NCBI RefSeq assembly: GCF_900113705.1
Contig: NZ_FOQI01000009.1
Coordinates: 62,001-126,000, forward strand
Length of the DNA: 64,000 nt
DNA from: Collimonas sp. OK307
GTDB lineage: Bacteria > Pseudomonadota > Gammaproteobacteria > Burkholderiales > Burkholderiaceae_D
Direction of reading: 5' to 3'
Below the pieces are notes generated by a model that was not told the origin of the DNA, made no database searches, and was given only the letters and a program-made list of their open reading frames with translations. Made by a program: the position numbers and the translations under genes. Every line of letters begins with the position of its first letter. The stretch's first letter is position 1. This document shows, one piece after another, positions 8,143 through 18,281 of the stretch.

Positions 8143-10485
8143 CTATCCCTTCAACTTTGCAAAAGCCGCTGCCATGGCGCCATTTGCCGGTGCTGGTGCT
8201 GCCTGCCGTTGCTGCGACATGCGTTTGGCGTCATTGCGGTCTGCACGTTGCTCCGGCTTGGCGCCGGCAACCGGCGCGTTATCGGTCAAGCGCATGGTTA
8301 GCGCGATACGCTTGCGCTTTTCGTCGACTTCCAGCACTTTGACTTTCACCACCTGGCCGGCTTTGACGACGCTGTGCGGATCCTTGACGAAGGTATTGGA
8401 GAGCGCGGAAATATGCACCAGGCCATCCTGATGCACGCCGATATCGACAAATGCGCCAAACGCCGCCACATTGGTGACTACGCCTTCCAGAATCATGTCA
8501 GGCCGCAGATCGCGAATTTCTTCGACGCCATCCTTGAAGGTGGCAGTGGTGAATTCCGGACGCGGATCGCGGCCCGGTTTTTCCAGCTCCTTGAGAATGT
8601 CGGCGATGGTCGGCACACCGAATTTGTCATCGGCATATTTGGCCGGGTTGAGCGACGTCAGCAGTTTGCTGTCGCCGATCACGCCCTTGACGTCCTTCTT
8701 GATGTCGGCCAGGATTTTTTCCACCAGCGGGTAGGATTCCGGATGGACCGCCGAGCCGTCCAATGGATTGTCGCTATTCATGATGCGCAAGAATCCGGCG
8801 GCCTGTTCGAACGTTTTATCGCCCAGGCGCGGCACGTCGCGCAGCGCTGCACGCGAGCCGAACATGCCCTTCATGTCACGATACGTGACGATGCTCTGGG
8901 CGACGCTGGCGTTCAGCCCGGAGACACGCGCCAGCAGCGGTGCCGATGCCGTATTGACATCAACCCCGACCGCATTCACGCAATCTTCCACCACCGCATC
9001 CAGCGATCGCGCCAGCTGGGTCTGGCCGACGTCATGCTGATACTGGCCGACGCCGATCGATTTCGGATCGATCTTGACCAGTTCCGCCAGCGGATCCTGC
9101 AGGCGGCGCGCGATCGACACGGCACCGCGCAACGAGACATCCATGTCCGGCAATTCACGGGAAGCGAACTCGGAGGCCGAGTAGACCGAAGCGCCGGCTT
9201 CCGACACCACGATCTTGGTCAGCTTCAATTCCGGCCGCAGCTTGATCAGGTCTTGCGCCAGCTTGTCGGTCTCGCGCGAAGCGGTGCCGTTGCCGATCGA
9301 AATCAGCGATACCTTGTGCTTTTCCGCCAGCTGCGCCAGCGTATGCAACGAGCCATCCCAGTCATTGCGCGGCTGATGCGGATAGATTGCAGTGGTGTCG
9401 ACTACCTTGCCGGTGGCATCGATTACCGCCACCTTGACGCCGGTGCGCAGGCCGGGGTCGAGCCCCATGGTGGCGCGTGGTCCGGCTGGCGCTGCCAGCA
9501 GCAACGCTTTCAGGTTGAGTGCAAAAACGTTGATCGCCTCGACTTCGGCTTTTTCGCGCAGCTTCGTCATCAACTCGGTTTCCAGATGCATGAAAACCTT
9601 GACGCGCCAGCTCCAGCGGACCGTGTCGCTCAGCCATTTGTCGGCGCTGCGGCTCTTGTTGCTGATGCCGAAACGGGCGGCGATGCGGCCTTCGCATGGA
9701 TTATGGGGGGCATCCCATTTCGGCTTTTCTTCCTCGGTATCGAGACGCAGCACGACATTCAGGATTTCTTCGCGGCGGCCACGGAACAGCGCCAGCGCAC
9801 GATGCGATGGAATGGTGCCGATGGTTTCCGAATAGTCGAAGTAGTCGGCGAATTTTTCGCCTGCATCCTGCTTGCCTTCCACCACTTTCGATTCGACTAC
9901 CCCGTGTTCGGTCAGATATTCGCGCAGCGCCTGCAGCAGCGAGGCATCCTCCGAAAAACGCTCCATCAGGATTTGGCGGGCGCCGTCGAGTGCCGCCTTG
10001 GCATCGGCTACGCCAGGATTGTCGCCGTTGTCGGTGCTGAATGCCGGCTTCAGGTATTTGTCAGCTTCTTGCTCTGGATTCAGATCGGGATTGGCAAGCA
10101 GTGCATCCGCCAATTCGGTCAAACCGGCTTCTGCGGCGATTTGCGCCTTGGTGCGGCGTTTGAGTTTGTACGGCAGGTACAAGTCTTCGAGCCGGGTCTT
10201 GTCTTCCGCCAGGCTGATTGCCTGCAGCAGTGCCGGGGTCATTTTGCCCTGTTCCTCAATCGAGGCCAGGATCGCGCCGCGGCGCACTTCCAGCTCACGC
10301 AGGTAACGCAGGCGCTCTTCCAGCAAGCGCAATTGGATATCGTCCAGGCCGCCAGTGGCTTCCTTGCGGTAACGGGCAATGAAAGGCACGGTGGCGCCTT
10401 CGTCCAGAAGGGCGACGGCAGCGGCGACTTGCGCCGGTTTGGCGGCAAGTTCAAGGGCGAGACGTTGTTCGATCGAAGGCAGCAT
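8143..10485 (-). CDS. tex: Tex family RNA-binding transcription accessory protein
   Basis: Tex is a cytoplasmic S1-domain protein implicated in transcription and, in Bordetella, toxin gene expression; its exact role is unsettled. The 780-residue length and domain order match the family. There is a helical Tex N-domain (1-190), a YqgF/RNase-H-like domain beginning [16 protein letters not shown] near residue 330, helix-hairpin-helix repeats (about 490-570), and an S1 RNA-binding domain (about 655-725, [20 protein letters not shown]). A low-complexity Ala/Gln tail follows. It stands alone, 164 nt downstream of nothing on its own strand but facing ispB. Confidence 0.95.
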   Translation of the reverse strand: MLPSIEQRLALELAAKPAQVAAAVALLDEGATVPFIARYRKEATGGLDDIQLRLLEERLRYLRELEVRRGAILASIEEQGKMTPALLQAISLAEDKTRLEDLYLPYKLKRRTKAQIAAEAGLTELADALLANPDLNPEQEADKYLKPAFSTDNGDNPGVADAKAALDGARQILMERFSEDASLLQALREYLTEHGVVESKVVEGKQDAGEKFADYFDYSETIGTIPSHRALALFRGRREEILNVVLRLDTEEEKPKWDAPHNPCEGRIAARFGISNKSRSADKWLSDTVRWSWRVKVFMHLETELMTKLREKAEVEAINVFALNLKALLLAAPAGPRATMGLDPGLRTGVKVAVIDATGKVVDTTAIYPHQPRNDWDGSLHTLAQLAEKHKVSLISIGNGTASRETDKLAQDLIKLRPELKLTKIVVSEAGASVYSASEFASRELPDMDVSLRGAVSIARRLQDPLAELVKIDPKSIGVGQYQHDVGQTQLARSLDAVVEDCVNAVGVDVNTASAPLLARVSGLNASVAQSIVTYRDMKGMFGSRAALRDVPRLGDKTFEQAAGFLRIMNSDNPLDGSAVHPESYPLVEKILADIKKDVKGVIGDSKLLTSLNPAKYADDKFGVPTIADILKELEKPGRDPRPEFTTATFKDGVEEIRDLRPDMILEGVVTNVAAFGAFVDIGVHQDGLVHISALSNTFVKDPHSVVKAGQVVKVKVLEVDEKRKRIALTMRLTDNAPVAGAKPEQRADRNDAKRMSQQRQAAPAPANGAMAAAFAKLKG

Positions 10486-10891
10486 GAGGAGTCTTAAGAA
10501 TGAAAATCAAGCGTTGGATGATACGCAATCCAGATAATTCCGCCAGTCTTGACAGTCAGAAAAGAAATCCGCCGGAAATTTGGTAACTGAGTGGGCAACT
10601 GAGTAGGTAACTGATTCGCCGTTGACTGAATGGCAGCAATGTCGTTATGTCACCATAGAGTATTTCCCGATGGTATTATTTGCGTCATGCCGGATAGTCA
10701 ACTGTCGGGCTAGTCTGTGAAGAATGGATGAAGATGAGTTGCAAATGAAAAATATTGTTAAATGATAATTATTATTCTTGTTTGTCGATGAATCAGCAAA
10801 TATGCTTGTGGCCGCATGCGACAGGGCAAAGATCCAAGGCTTGTCGCTCATTAAGGTACATCACACAGTAGTATTTCTTCAGGAGTCGAAT
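10486..10891. other. Intergenic region between divergent tex and aqpZ
   Basis: About 405 nt between two divergent starts. It holds the Fur-like site described separately and the aqpZ Shine-Dalgarno (AGGAG 10881-10885). The small open frames here have no start signals or protein-like character. No hairpin terminator or RNA gene was recognised. Confidence 0.6.
10763..10777. promoter_or_regulatory. Candidate Fur-box-like site upstream of aqpZ
   Basis: TGATAAT-T-ATTATTC matches 12 of the 14 non-spacer bases of the 7-1-7 Fur motif TGATAAT-N-ATTATCA, and 14/19 of the classical 19-bp box. It is about 115 nt before the aqpZ start. Aquaporins are not usual Fur targets, so chance occurrence in an AT-rich stretch is possible. 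Confidence 0.4.
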
Positions 10892-11590
10892 ATGCATCTT
10901 TCTAAACGTCTGGGGGCGGAAGCTCTCGGCACATTCTGGCTGGTTCTTGGTGGTTGCGGCAGCGCCGTGCTGGCAGCGGGATTTCCGGGCCTCGGCATCG
11001 GCTTCCATGGTGTGGCACTGGCTTTCGGTTTGACAGTGTTGACGATGGCATTTGCCATTGGCCATATTTCCGGCTGCCATCTGAACCCTGCAGTGACGCT
11101 TGGATTGGCTACCGCTGGTCGTTTCCCGAAAAACGAGATCTTGCCTTACTGGGTAGCGCAGGTGGTCGGCGGCATCGTTGCGGCGGGCATCTTATATTTG
11201 ATCGCTACCGGCAAGCCGGGCGCGGATATCGGCGGTTTTGCGGCAAATGGTTATGGTGAACATTCACCCGGCCAGTTTTCGATGACTGCGGCGTTGATCT
11301 CTGAAGTGGTAATGACCTTTATGTTCCTGATCGTGATTCTGGGCGCAACAGACAAGCGCGCACCGGCGGGTTTTGCGCCGATCGCAATCGGCCTGTGCCT
11401 GACCTTGATTCACTTGATCAGCATCCCGGTCACGAATACTTCGGTGAATCCGGCGCGCAGCACCAGCCAGGCACTGTTTGTCGGTGGTTGGGCGTTGCAG
11501 CAGCTGTGGCTGTTTTGGCTGGCACCGCTGGTTGGCGCACTCATTGCGGGTGTTGTGTACCCGGCAATCTGGGGTGAGAAGAAGGATTGA
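10892..11590 (+). CDS. aqpZ: Aquaporin Z
   Basis: This is an inner-membrane water channel of the MIP family. The 232-residue protein has six transmembrane segments and the two NPA boxes (N65-P-A and N186-P-A-R). The selectivity-filter residues of water-selective AqpZ are present in the second half: H174, T183 and R189 (own numbering, which coincides with E. coli AqpZ there). H174 plus R189 argues for water rather than glycerol. The start chosen is the ATG with AGGAG 6 nt upstream; a longer in-frame extension to 10778 is not MIP-like. It ends in short GGATTGAT-type direct repeats before a terminator. Confidence 0.95.
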   Translation: MHLSKRLGAEALGTFWLVLGGCGSAVLAAGFPGLGIGFHGVALAFGLTVLTMAFAIGHISGCHLNPAVTLGLATAGRFPKNEILPYWVAQVVGGIVAAGILYLIATGKPGADIGGFAANGYGEHSPGQFSMTAALISEVVMTFMFLIVILGATDKRAPAGFAPIAIGLCLTLIHLISIPVTNTSVNPARSTSQALFVGGWALQQLWLFWLAPLVGALIAGVVYPAIWGEKKD

Positions 11591-11640
11591 TGGATTGATG
11601 GATTGACGAATTGAAGGATTGCGATTCTGCAAGAATGTGA

Positions 11641-11668
11641 AAAAGCGCGGCATGCCGCGCTTTTTTGT
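11641..11668. terminator. Bidirectional terminator between aqpZ and prmC
   Basis: AAAAGCGCGG-CATG-CCGCGCTTTT hairpin followed by further T. It serves the convergent aqpZ (plus) and prmC (minus). Confidence 0.9.
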
Positions 11669-11679
11669 TTTCTAATAAT

Positions 11680-12555
11680 CTACTGTGCTTTATATCTACC
11701 GCCGCTGACGCGTTCGATAGCCGCAATGTCCGTCCAGCTTTGTACCGCATCGAACTGCTGCGCTTGCAACAACGCGCGTACTGCCGAGGCTTGATCGTAG
11801 CCGTGCTCCATCAATAACCAGCCACCATTTTTCAGGTAGCGGCCGGCGCCGTCGATAATGCTGCGTAGCGCGCTCAGGCCATCCGCGTGATCGGTCAGCG
11901 CATCCTGCGGTTCGAAGCGCAAGTCGCCTTGGGTGAGATGACTGTCGCCGGCAACGATATACGGTGGATTGGCAACGATCACATCGAACTGCTGATCCGC
12001 TAACGCGCTATACCAGTTGCTTTGCAAAAGCTGTAGCCGGTTTGGGTCTGGCGTCAGATGGCGCGTCGCATTGCGGCCGGCCACAGCCAATGCAGCGGCA
12101 CTGACATCCAACGCCGTTACCTTCAGCTCCGGGCAGCTGTGCGAAATGGCAATCGCGATGGCGCCCGAACCGGTGCCGAGATCAAGCACGCTCGGCGTGT
12201 TCCCGGTATCGGTAGCGGGCAGATGTTGTAACGCCAGATCGACCAGCAGTTCAGTCTCGGGGCGCGGGATCAAGACATCCGGCGTGACTTCGAGCTGCAA
12301 TCCGTAAAATTCGCGTTGGCCGACGATATAGGCAATCGGCTCACCCAGCAGGCGCCGTTGAAACAATGTTGAAAGTTGTTGTGCTTGCTGTGCATCGATA
12401 ACCCGTTCGTCCTGGGTAATCAACTGTATCCGCGTCAATCCCAGCACATGCATCAGCAGAATGCGGTTCTCCAGCGGATCCAGCGGCGCCTGCTTCAATA
12501 CCGCGGCAATGCTGCTGCCGGCTGGTATCGCAAAAGTGTCGGAAATTCCAGGCAT
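11680..12555 (-). CDS. prmC: Release factor glutamine methyltransferase PrmC (HemK)
   Basis: PrmC uses S-adenosylmethionine to N5-methylate the glutamine of the GGQ motif in RF1 and RF2. The 291-residue product has the N-terminal helical PrmC domain. The class I methyltransferase fold has motif I VLDLGTGSGAIAIAI (about 122-136) and the catalytic NPPY motif in VANPPYIVAG (about 190). Its substrate RF1 is encoded two genes upstream (prfA), with dsbB in between, 30 nt away. The prfA-prmC association is standard; the intervening dsbB is less usual. Confidence 0.96.
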   Translation of the reverse strand: MPGISDTFAIPAGSSIAAVLKQAPLDPLENRILLMHVLGLTRIQLITQDERVIDAQQAQQLSTLFQRRLLGEPIAYIVGQREFYGLQLEVTPDVLIPRPETELLVDLALQHLPATDTGNTPSVLDLGTGSGAIAIAISHSCPELKVTALDVSAAALAVAGRNATRHLTPDPNRLQLLQSNWYSALADQQFDVIVANPPYIVAGDSHLTQGDLRFEPQDALTDHADGLSALRSIIDGAGRYLKNGGWLLMEHGYDQASAVRALLQAQQFDAVQSWTDIAAIERVSGGRYKAQ

Positions 12556-12585
12556 TAAAATATTCGCGACCAGTGTTGGCGGGTG

Positions 12586-13086
12586 TTAATAGCGGCCATT
12601 ACCGCTACCGTTGCGCTTGAACAGCGTGGCAACCAGGATCACGACCAGCACCACAGACCACACCAGCGACCATTGCGGTATCGACAGGCCGAGGATCGGG
12701 TCATACGGGGTCGAACAGAGCGCGTAAGCGTCAACCTTGAACACGGATGGCAGCAAGGTGGCAGGCGGCAGCGCATTCATCGGTGCTTCCAGCGCATCCC
12801 GGCCGCATGAAGTCGCTGGGTGGGCGATGATCCACAGATGCCAGATGGCAGTGCCGGCTCCGCCCAGTCCCGCCAGAATGCCTAGTCCGGCCCCGGCTTT
12901 TTGAGCGCCGCTTGGCAAGCTGGCACAGATCAGGCAAATCAGCGCAATCGCCGCGAATGCGTAGCGCTGGATCACGCACAGCGGACACGGCTGCATATCC
13001 TGGAAGTGCTGCAGATACAGTGCGGCAGCCAGGACGGCCAGAGCGATGAAGGCAACTGCAAGCAAAATGGATTTGGATGTTTTCAT
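12586..13086 (-). CDS. dsbB: Disulfide bond formation protein B
   Basis: DsbB is the quinone-linked inner-membrane oxidase that reoxidises periplasmic DsbA. From the ATG at 13086 the product is 166 residues with four transmembrane helices. It has the first redox pair C34-x-x-C37 (QPCPLCVIQRYAF) and a second periplasmic cysteine pair in the TSCGRD...ALCS loop. The reading frame stays open further upstream, but that extension runs through a repeat element and is not membrane-like, so the 13086 start (MKTSKSILLAVAF) is preferred. It lies between prfA and prmC. Confidence 0.93.
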   Translation of the reverse strand: MKTSKSILLAVAFIALAVLAAALYLQHFQDMQPCPLCVIQRYAFAAIALICLICASLPSGAQKAGAGLGILAGLGGAGTAIWHLWIIAHPATSCGRDALEAPMNALPPATLLPSVFKVDAYALCSTPYDPILGLSIPQWSLVWSVVLVVILVATLFKRNGSGNGRY

Positions 13087-13108
13087 TTTTGGGTTATGAA
13101 ATTGAGTC

Positions 13109-13151
13109 GTAGGGTGGACCGGGTGGACGGGGCGGGCACCTGCGCCCACGC
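13109..13151. repeat. GTAGGGTGGGCA-type palindromic repeat, expanded copy
   Basis: The segment begins GTAGGGTGG and ends GGGCACCTGCGCCCACGC, with a G-rich insertion (roughly GTGGACCGGGTGGACGG) between. It matches the termini of the elements at 52455-52552 and 61534-61562 and lies just upstream of dsbB. Confidence 0.6.
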
Positions 13152-13183
13152 CTGAATTAACTGGCCTGAATTCTATCTTATTA

Positions 13184-14266
13184 TCAGATCGCGTCGCCCA
13201 GCGCTGCCAGCAAATCAGCCTGGTGCTCTGCGGCCAACGCATTGGTCAGCTCTTCCAGGTCGCCGTCCATGATGAAATCGAGCTTGTACAAGGTCAGGTT
13301 GATGCGATGGTCTGTCATCCGCCCCTGCGGGAAATTGTAAGTGCGAATCCGTTCACTGCGGTCACCCGAGCCGATCAGCGATTTGCGGGTGGCGGCTTCT
13401 TTCGATTGCTGCGCGCGCAGTTGACCGTCCTTGATACGGGCCGCCAGCACTTTCAGGGCGGATGCCTTGTTCTTGTGCTGGCTGCGGTCGTCCTGGCATT
13501 CAACCACGATACCGGTCGGCATGTGGGTGATACGCACGGCAGAATCGGTCTTGTTGATGTGCTGGCCGCCGGCGCCCGAGGCGCGGTAGGTATCGATGCG
13601 GATATCGGCAGGATTGATGTCGACATCGCCGACTTCATCCGCCTCCGGCATGATGGCCACGGTGCACGCCGAAGTATGGATACGGCCCTGGGTTTCCGTG
13701 GCGGGCACCCGTTGCACGCGATGGCCGCCGGATTCGAACTTGAGCTTGGAGTACGCGCCAAAACCGATGACGCGCACGATGACTTCTTTATAGCCGCCGA
13801 TTTCCGATGCCGATTCCGACACCATTTCCACTTGCCAGCGGTTGCGCTCGGCGAAACGAGTGTACATCCGCAGCAGGTCGCCGGCGAACAATGCCGACTC
13901 GTCACCACCGGTGCCGGCCCGGATTTCCAGGAAAATATTGCGCTCGTCGTTAGGATCTTTGGGCAACAGCATTTTTTGCAGATCGCCCTGCAATTGCTCC
14001 ATCCGCGCTTTCGCCGCCTGGATCTCATCCTGGGCGAATTCCTTCATGTCGGGATCGGATTGCATTTCCTGCGCCGCTTCGATGTCGGCGGCGGCTTGCA
14101 GATAAGACTGGTATAGCGCCACCAAGGGCCCCAGTTCTGCATGCTCGCGCGTCAGCTTGCGATAGCTATCCATGCTGGCGGTGGCGTCCTCCTGCATCAG
14201 CAAGTCGTTGACTTCGACCAGGCGATTGGCAAGTTGATCGAGCTTGGCGAGCATTGATGGCTTCAT
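13184..14266 (-). CDS. prfA: Peptide chain release factor 1
   Basis: RF1 recognises UAA and UAG stop codons and triggers peptide release. The 360-residue protein carries the stop-codon anticodon-like tripeptide PAT ([12 protein letters not shown], about residues 185-195), which marks RF1 rather than RF2 (SPF). The catalytic GGQ is in [14 protein letters not shown] near residue 235. There is no programmed frameshift, as expected for RF1. It follows hemA by about 100 nt, the widespread hemA-prfA order. Confidence 0.97.
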   Translation of the reverse strand: MKPSMLAKLDQLANRLVEVNDLLMQEDATASMDSYRKLTREHAELGPLVALYQSYLQAAADIEAAQEMQSDPDMKEFAQDEIQAAKARMEQLQGDLQKMLLPKDPNDERNIFLEIRAGTGGDESALFAGDLLRMYTRFAERNRWQVEMVSESASEIGGYKEVIVRVIGFGAYSKLKFESGGHRVQRVPATETQGRIHTSACTVAIMPEADEVGDVDINPADIRIDTYRASGAGGQHINKTDSAVRITHMPTGIVVECQDDRSQHKNKASALKVLAARIKDGQLRAQQSKEAATRKSLIGSGDRSERIRTYNFPQGRMTDHRINLTLYKLDFIMDGDLEELTNALAAEHQADLLAALGDAI

Positions 14267-14369
14267 GGCGGGTTTCAGTCAGGGCGGGTGAATCAAAGGG
14301 AGAGAACAAAACAACGTCACGCGCAGGGCCTGCGATGAAACACGGCCGTGCGGCTATAGCGCAGGTGCG

Positions 14370-15671
14370 CTAACGTTTAGTGCGGAACAGTTGCGGCAGC
14401 AGTGCAGCCAGGCGCGCGCGTTCATCGCCCTGTGCATTGTGCAAAGCCTGTTGCGGGCCGTGCATGAATTTGGCGGTCAGGCCTTTGGAGAGAGCTTCCA
14501 GGACGACTTCGATATCTTCACCCTTGGCCAGCATCTTGCGAGCCCGTTCCAGCTCCAGCCGGCGCATGGCTTCGCTCGATTCCTGCAGGTCCTGGATCAC
14601 CGGCACCACCGCCCGGTTGTCGACCCAGTGCATGAATGACTGCACGCGGGTCTCGATGATGGCTTCTGCCTGCGCCACCGCGGCCTGGCGATTTTCCATG
14701 CCGGTTTGCACGATCGAACCGAGATCGTCGACTGTGTACAGGAAAATATCGTCGAGGCGGCCGATTTCCGTCTCGATATCGCGCGGCACCGCCAGATCCA
14801 GCATGAACATCGGTTTGTGACGCCGTGCCTTGACGGCGCGTTCGACCATGCCAAGGCCGATAATCGGCAAGCTCGACGCGGTGCACGAAACGATGATGTC
14901 GAAATTACCCAGTTGGGTCGGCAGATCAGCCAGCCGGATCGCCTTGCCGTCGAAACGGTGCGCCAGCAATTCAGCGCGTTCCAGGGTGCGATTGGCCACT
15001 GTCAGGGATTTCGGATTTTGCGCGGCAAAGTGGGTGGCGCATAACTCGATCATTTCGCCGGCGCCGATAAATAAGACATGCTGCCCGGCGACAGTATCGA
15101 AAATGCGTTCCGACATACGCACCGCAGCGGCTGCCATGGAGACGCTATGGGCGCCGATTTCAGTAGTGCTGCGCACTTCCTTGGCAACCGCAAAGGTACG
15201 CTGGAACAATTGGTGCAAATAAGTGCCGAGTCCGCCTGCAGCTTCCGCATGGCGCACCGCATCCTTCATCTGGCCAAGGATCTGCGCTTCGCCCAGCACC
15301 ATAGAATCGAGTCCTGAAGCCACCCGAAAAGCATGGCGCACTGCATTGTCTTGCGGCAAGGTGTACAAATGCGGCCGCAAGTCAGCGTAGGGCAACTGGT
15401 GGTAATGCGCTAGAAAATGCGCGGTGGAGTCAATCGAAGCATCGATAGCATCAGCGCCGCCGTGCTGGAAATTGCCGGCCGCGTACAGTTCGGTGCGGTT
15501 GCAGGTTGACAGAATGGCAGCTTCATCTGACATGCTAGGCCCGTTACTGCCGCCAAACCAGGCGCGCGCCGCCATCACCGCCTGACCGATCTGGTCAGAC
15601 GGGAATGCCACCTTCTCGCGCAAGGAAACAGGCGCGGTGGTGTGGTTGAGTCCGACGGTTAGCAGGTGCAT
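14370..15671 (-). CDS. hemA: Glutamyl-tRNA reductase
   Basis: HemA reduces glutamyl-tRNA(Glu) to glutamate-1-semialdehyde with NADPH, the first committed step of haem synthesis by the C5 pathway. The 433-residue protein begins [20 protein letters not shown]. It has the catalytic cysteine in the [12 protein letters not shown] motif (about residues 55-66), the NADPH domain ([18 protein letters not shown]) and a C-terminal dimerisation helix. It is first in hemA-prfA-dsbB-prmC and preceded by 151 nt of noncoding DNA. Confidence 0.97.
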   Translation of the reverse strand: MHLLTVGLNHTTAPVSLREKVAFPSDQIGQAVMAARAWFGGSNGPSMSDEAAILSTCNRTELYAAGNFQHGGADAIDASIDSTAHFLAHYHQLPYADLRPHLYTLPQDNAVRHAFRVASGLDSMVLGEAQILGQMKDAVRHAEAAGGLGTYLHQLFQRTFAVAKEVRSTTEIGAHSVSMAAAAVRMSERIFDTVAGQHVLFIGAGEMIELCATHFAAQNPKSLTVANRTLERAELLAHRFDGKAIRLADLPTQLGNFDIIVSCTASSLPIIGLGMVERAVKARRHKPMFMLDLAVPRDIETEIGRLDDIFLYTVDDLGSIVQTGMENRQAAVAQAEAIIETRVQSFMHWVDNRAVVPVIQDLQESSEAMRRLELERARKMLAKGEDIEVVLEALSKGLTAKFMHGPQQALHNAQGDERARLAALLPQLFRTKR

Positions 15672-15822
15672 GGATGCAATTGGCAGGAGAGGATAGCAAA
15701 ATCGTAATATTGTTAACCCAGGATTATACTCTTAGTAGCCGGGGAAGAAATTCCAGTCTGGCTATGGCCAATTGGTGCTTGGTCATGGCTTGGTGGAGGC
15801 TTAATCGTGGTCTGGTAGCAAC

Positions 15823-18225
15823 TTAGCTGGCGAGAGCCGGTAAAGTCACAATGAAAGTGCTGCCTTCGCCCAAAGTGCTTTCCAGCGTGATTTCACCGAA
15901 ATGGCGTTCCACCACGGTTTTTACGAATACCAGGCCGAGGCCGGTGCCGTCCGTATGCGGCTGGCCGGGGGCGCTGACACGCTGGTAGCGCTGGAATAAC
16001 TTGACCTGGTCGTGCGGCGCAATGCCAAAACCCCGGTCGCTGATCCTGCAGACAATCTGCGGTAGCAGTTTGACGTACTTCAGGCGCAGGGTGCAGGTAA
16101 TCCTGGTATCCGGCAGGCTATAACTGATAGCGTTGGAAATCAGGTTGCATAGCGCCCGCGCCATCAGCGAGCGATCGATATTGGTCAGGAATTCCTGGCC
16201 TTCGATATCGGTGATCAGTTCGATTTTCTTATTGTTGGCAAGACTCCACATTTCATCGACGGCGTCGTACAGCACATCCTGGAAATCCACCACTTCGAGC
16301 CGGTATTCGGACGATTCGGCGCGCGCCAGCTGGACAAAATTATCCGCCAGCCCCAGCGTCTTGCGAGCGGCTTGCTCGATCCTGGCAAAAAATTCCTTTT
16401 GCGGCAGCGCCGACGAAGGATTGCCCTGTAATTCGAGCAACGCCAGAATCGAGGCTTGCGGCGCGCGCATGTCGTGCGACAGGAAGCGCAGGGTTTCATC
16501 CCGGCTGCGCTCGGCGGCACGGATAATGGTGATGTCGACGATGCTGACGATCCAGCCGGTCAGGACTTGATGGGCAGAATGGCAGGGGCCGCTTTTGATC
16601 AGCAGGTCGCGCCCTTGCTGGTCCTGTACCGTGGTGCCGTTGGCCAGAGTCGATACGTGTTCGAGATCGATCAGGTCCCACCAGCTGAAGACATGGCTGC
16701 TCGAGGTATTGCTTGCCTGCGGTGTACTCATGTTGGAAAACAGGTAGGGCAATAGCGCACCGTCGATATTCCGTATGCCGGCTGCGGCGAAGTAGTCCCG
16801 GGCAAATTGATTGGACACCAGCACATGGCCATCGACGGTGGTAATCAGGGTGGCGTCCGGCAGGCTATTTACGCTGTCGGAAATAAACTGGCGCAAATCG
16901 CGCACCCGGCGGGCGGCAACGCGCATGGCATTGATGCGTTGCTCAAGCAAATCTTCCACCTGCTGCGGCGCCGGTTCGGTATTCACCTCGGGCAGCAAAT
17001 GCGGTTCCTGGTCAAGTAGCATGAATTCTTGCCCAAGATAGGAAATCGCCGATTCGAGGCGGATCCAGTTCCATATCGGATGGGCGATGGCCAGCGCAAT
17101 CAACGCGGCGGTCGGGGCGATCCAGAGCCCCAGCGTCAACAGGCAATAGCTGACCGCCATCGTCAGCAGCATCAGGCTTACCGTGATCAGCAAGGAGATG
17201 CGCGGCGTCCACAGCAGGTAGCTGGATAGTGCGATCAGGACCGGAACGATGCTGAACAGAGCAGTCTGCAAAGGCCGTGCGATGCTGATCGTTTTGTGAT
17301 CCAGCAGGCCAGCCAGGATGTTGGCATTGATTTCGATGCCCGGCATGACGCCGGAGGTACCTGATACCGGAGTCGGAAAAGTATCAGCCATGCCGAGCGC
17401 GGTGGCGCCGATCAACACGTATTTGCCGGTGAAAAACTGATCGGGAACATCGCCGCGCAATACCGAGGCATAAGGCACCGATCGGAAGTGGCCGCTGCTA
17501 CCGGCAAACGGAATCTGGATTTGATAGTCGCGTTGCCAGCTGTCCGCCTTGTGCGGGTCGGGGTCGGCTGGCGTGCTGCCTACCCGTGCACCTGGCAGGT
17601 CGCCGTCTGCCCGGGTAATTTTTTGTCCGGCGACACCGGCCAGCGCTACCGAAAAATGCGGCCACCATTTGCCGTCCTGGCCCTCCTGCAGGAAGACACT
17701 GCGCACGACGCCGTCCGGATCGAGTTCCAGGTGGATATGGCCGAAGCTGCGGGCGGCAGCGAGGAAATCCGGTGTCGGCAGCAAAGCCTTGAGGCCGGGA
17801 CCGGCACTGGAGACGACTATCGGCAACACTGTCAGCTTGCTGGCGGCAAGCGCCTTGGCCAGCGCGCGGTCGTCTGCGCGCTGGCCGGGAGACTGTCCTT
17901 GCTCGGCTTCCGACATGATGACATCGAGCCCGATTGCCAGCGGGTTGGCGTGCATGATCCGGTTCAGCAGCTTGGCGTGCAGACTGCGGTCCCATGGCCA
18001 GCGGCCGAGTTTGCCGATGCTGTAATCGTCGATGGCGACGATGATGATGTCGTCGCGCGCCGGCCGCGAATCGGCCCGCATGAACTGGTCATACAAGGTT
18101 CTGTCGAGACGGCCGAGGCCATTCACATAACCCATGCTGCCGGCCACGATCAGCATCAGGATGGTAATCGCCATCCACTGGCGAAACGCCACCCGTTTGA
18201 TGAGCGGTATAACCTGCTTGATCAT
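15823..18225 (-). CDS. CHASE2-domain sensor histidine kinase
   Basis: This is an inner-membrane sensor kinase of 800 residues. One transmembrane helix near 17-36 is followed by a periplasmic CHASE2 domain (about 40-310; signature VAIDDYSIGKLGRWPWDR and IEINANILAGLLD). Three more membrane segments lie at about 320-390. A linker and PAS-like segment (about 440-570) lead to the HisKA dimerisation helix with H584 in LSHDMRAPQASI, and then an HATPase domain (N-box LCNLISNAISYS, G1 DRGFGIAP, G2 DGTGLGLVFVK). It is third in a minus-strand series after an OmpR-type regulator (20706) and a LysM-FecR protein. The ligand is unknown; the regulator is its probable partner. Confidence 0.9.
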   Translation of the reverse strand: MIKQVIPLIKRVAFRQWMAITILMLIVAGSMGYVNGLGRLDRTLYDQFMRADSRPARDDIIIVAIDDYSIGKLGRWPWDRSLHAKLLNRIMHANPLAIGLDVIMSEAEQGQSPGQRADDRALAKALAASKLTVLPIVVSSAGPGLKALLPTPDFLAAARSFGHIHLELDPDGVVRSVFLQEGQDGKWWPHFSVALAGVAGQKITRADGDLPGARVGSTPADPDPHKADSWQRDYQIQIPFAGSSGHFRSVPYASVLRGDVPDQFFTGKYVLIGATALGMADTFPTPVSGTSGVMPGIEINANILAGLLDHKTISIARPLQTALFSIVPVLIALSSYLLWTPRISLLITVSLMLLTMAVSYCLLTLGLWIAPTAALIALAIAHPIWNWIRLESAISYLGQEFMLLDQEPHLLPEVNTEPAPQQVEDLLEQRINAMRVAARRVRDLRQFISDSVNSLPDATLITTVDGHVLVSNQFARDYFAAAGIRNIDGALLPYLFSNMSTPQASNTSSSHVFSWWDLIDLEHVSTLANGTTVQDQQGRDLLIKSGPCHSAHQVLTGWIVSIVDITIIRAAERSRDETLRFLSHDMRAPQASILALLELQGNPSSALPQKEFFARIEQAARKTLGLADNFVQLARAESSEYRLEVVDFQDVLYDAVDEMWSLANNKKIELITDIEGQEFLTNIDRSLMARALCNLISNAISYSLPDTRITCTLRLKYVKLLPQIVCRISDRGFGIAPHDQVKLFQRYQRVSAPGQPHTDGTGLGLVFVKTVVERHFGEITLESTLGEGSTFIVTLPALAS

Positions 18226-18281
18226 GTACGGTTAGTGAGAGTTTGCATGGTTGCGGCGGGCTTGGGTTGACTTCGGTTAAC

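Noticed and set aside
8374-10497. A 707-codon open frame on the plus strand opposite tex
   Set aside because: It lies fully antisense to tex, has no ribosome site or recognisable domain and is Arg/Gln/His-rich, as expected from the complement of GC-biased codons.
10645-10851. A 68-codon minus-strand frame upstream of tex
   Set aside because: Low-complexity Asn/Ser-rich product across the Fur-like site, no ribosome site.
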